Assembly: GCA_949283905.1 (NCBI GenBank)
Contig: CASDUB010000085.1
Span: 1-14,106 of the forward strand
Length of the DNA: 14,106 bases
Reading direction: 5' to 3'
From: an uncultured Lachnospiraceae bacterium
GTDB taxonomy: Bacteria > Bacillota > Clostridia > Lachnospirales > Lachnospiraceae
In this document: in pieces, positions 13,923 to 14,106 of the stretch
Numbering within the stretch: the stretch's first letter is position 1
How the letters are laid out: each line of letters opens with the position of its first letter
Notes under the pieces: model-generated
What the model was told of the DNA's origin: nothing
Seen by the model: only the letters and a program-made list of their open reading frames with translations
Database searches by the model: none
Translations under genes and position numbers: made by a program

Positions 13923-14106
13923 TTGAAAAAACAAAAAATATCGAAAAAAGCGCTGAGGATAATATCGGTGTTATTTTTAGCTCTATCGTTATTTGCAGGC
14001 AGTATTGCAGCTTCTGCTTCGGTTTTGCCGGATGCTGATCAATCGGAGAGCATCAGTCTTGAGAAAAAGGTGGAAACTGAAACGGAAGAAGACGAAGACA
14101 AAGAAA
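13923..14106 (+). CDS. Secreted protein, N-terminal part (right-truncated); candidate sortase substrate
   Basis: The start is TTG 13923, with AAGGAG at 13911-13916 exactly 6 nt upstream; the frame stays open to the window end (61 residues). The N-terminus is a classical signal peptide: a basic KKQKISKKALR stretch, a hydrophobic core IISVLFLALSLFAG, and a likely cleavage after ASA near residue 33. The mature start is polar, then becomes strongly acidic (VETETEEDEDKE). It lies 52 bases after the sortase on the same strand, so it is probably in the operon and the substrate of that sortase, for example a pilin or surface adhesin. The C-terminal sorting signal that would prove this is outside the window. 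The protein family is not recognisable from this fragment. Confidence 0.7.
   Translation, partial: MKKQKISKKALRIISVLFLALSLFAGSIAASASVLPDADQSESISLEKKVETETEEDEDKE

Noticed and set aside
1..14106. CRISPR array, IS element, tRNA, rRNA or phage genes
   Set aside because: No regularly spaced repeats, transposase or integrase motifs, or tRNA/rRNA-like sequence were seen on either strand by eye.

Overview
The window looks like chromosomal DNA of an anaerobic Clostridia member (Bacillota), probably near Lachnospiraceae or Ruminococcaceae. The grounds are strong AGGAG-type ribosome sites, A/T-rich spacers, a DUF4317 protein (a family I know almost only from Clostridia), a FeoA-FeoB fusion, an ECF-type RibU and a class B sortase. 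I see no IS element, phage gene, tRNA, rRNA or CRISPR array.

Layout. (a) 1-363: the 3' end of trpB, closed by a bidirectional hairpin. (b) 440-3973, minus strand: a tight four-gene operon with two complete aconitase-type isomerase pairs in the order small-large-small-large (LeuD/LeuC-like, twice). No leuA or leuB is present and the two small subunits differ in their substrate loop, so the pairs probably act on different 2- or 3-hydroxy acids. (c) 4195-6565, plus strand: a short MurD-like ligase with altered glutamate-site residues, coupled to a cytosolic CapA/PgsA-like metallophosphatase-fold protein. (d) 6632-7492: an RmlA-type nucleotidyltransferase with its own strong promoter, whose -35 overlaps the capA stop. 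(e) 7521-8135, minus: a short DUF4317 protein. (f) 8278-9358, plus: a small single-pass membrane protein overlapping the upstream signals of a TtcA-type PP-loop tRNA thiolase. (g) 9422-12371, minus: FeoA-FeoB fusion followed by RibU, joining iron(II) uptake and flavin uptake. (h) 12659-end, plus: a signal-peptidase-fold protein with both catalytic residues replaced, a class B sortase, and the start of a secreted protein.

The most interesting region is (h). A catalytically dead signal peptidase next to a class B sortase and a secreted protein matches the plan of the Streptococcus pyogenes FCT pilus locus (SipA, backbone pilin, class B pilin polymerase). I infer a pilus or surface-polymer assembly operon that runs off the right edge. 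The MurD-like/CapA-like pair and the doubled LeuCD operon are the next most interesting items.

No stretch longer than about 290 bases lacks a gene. The two largest gaps (3974-4194 and 12372-12658) are divergent promoter regions.
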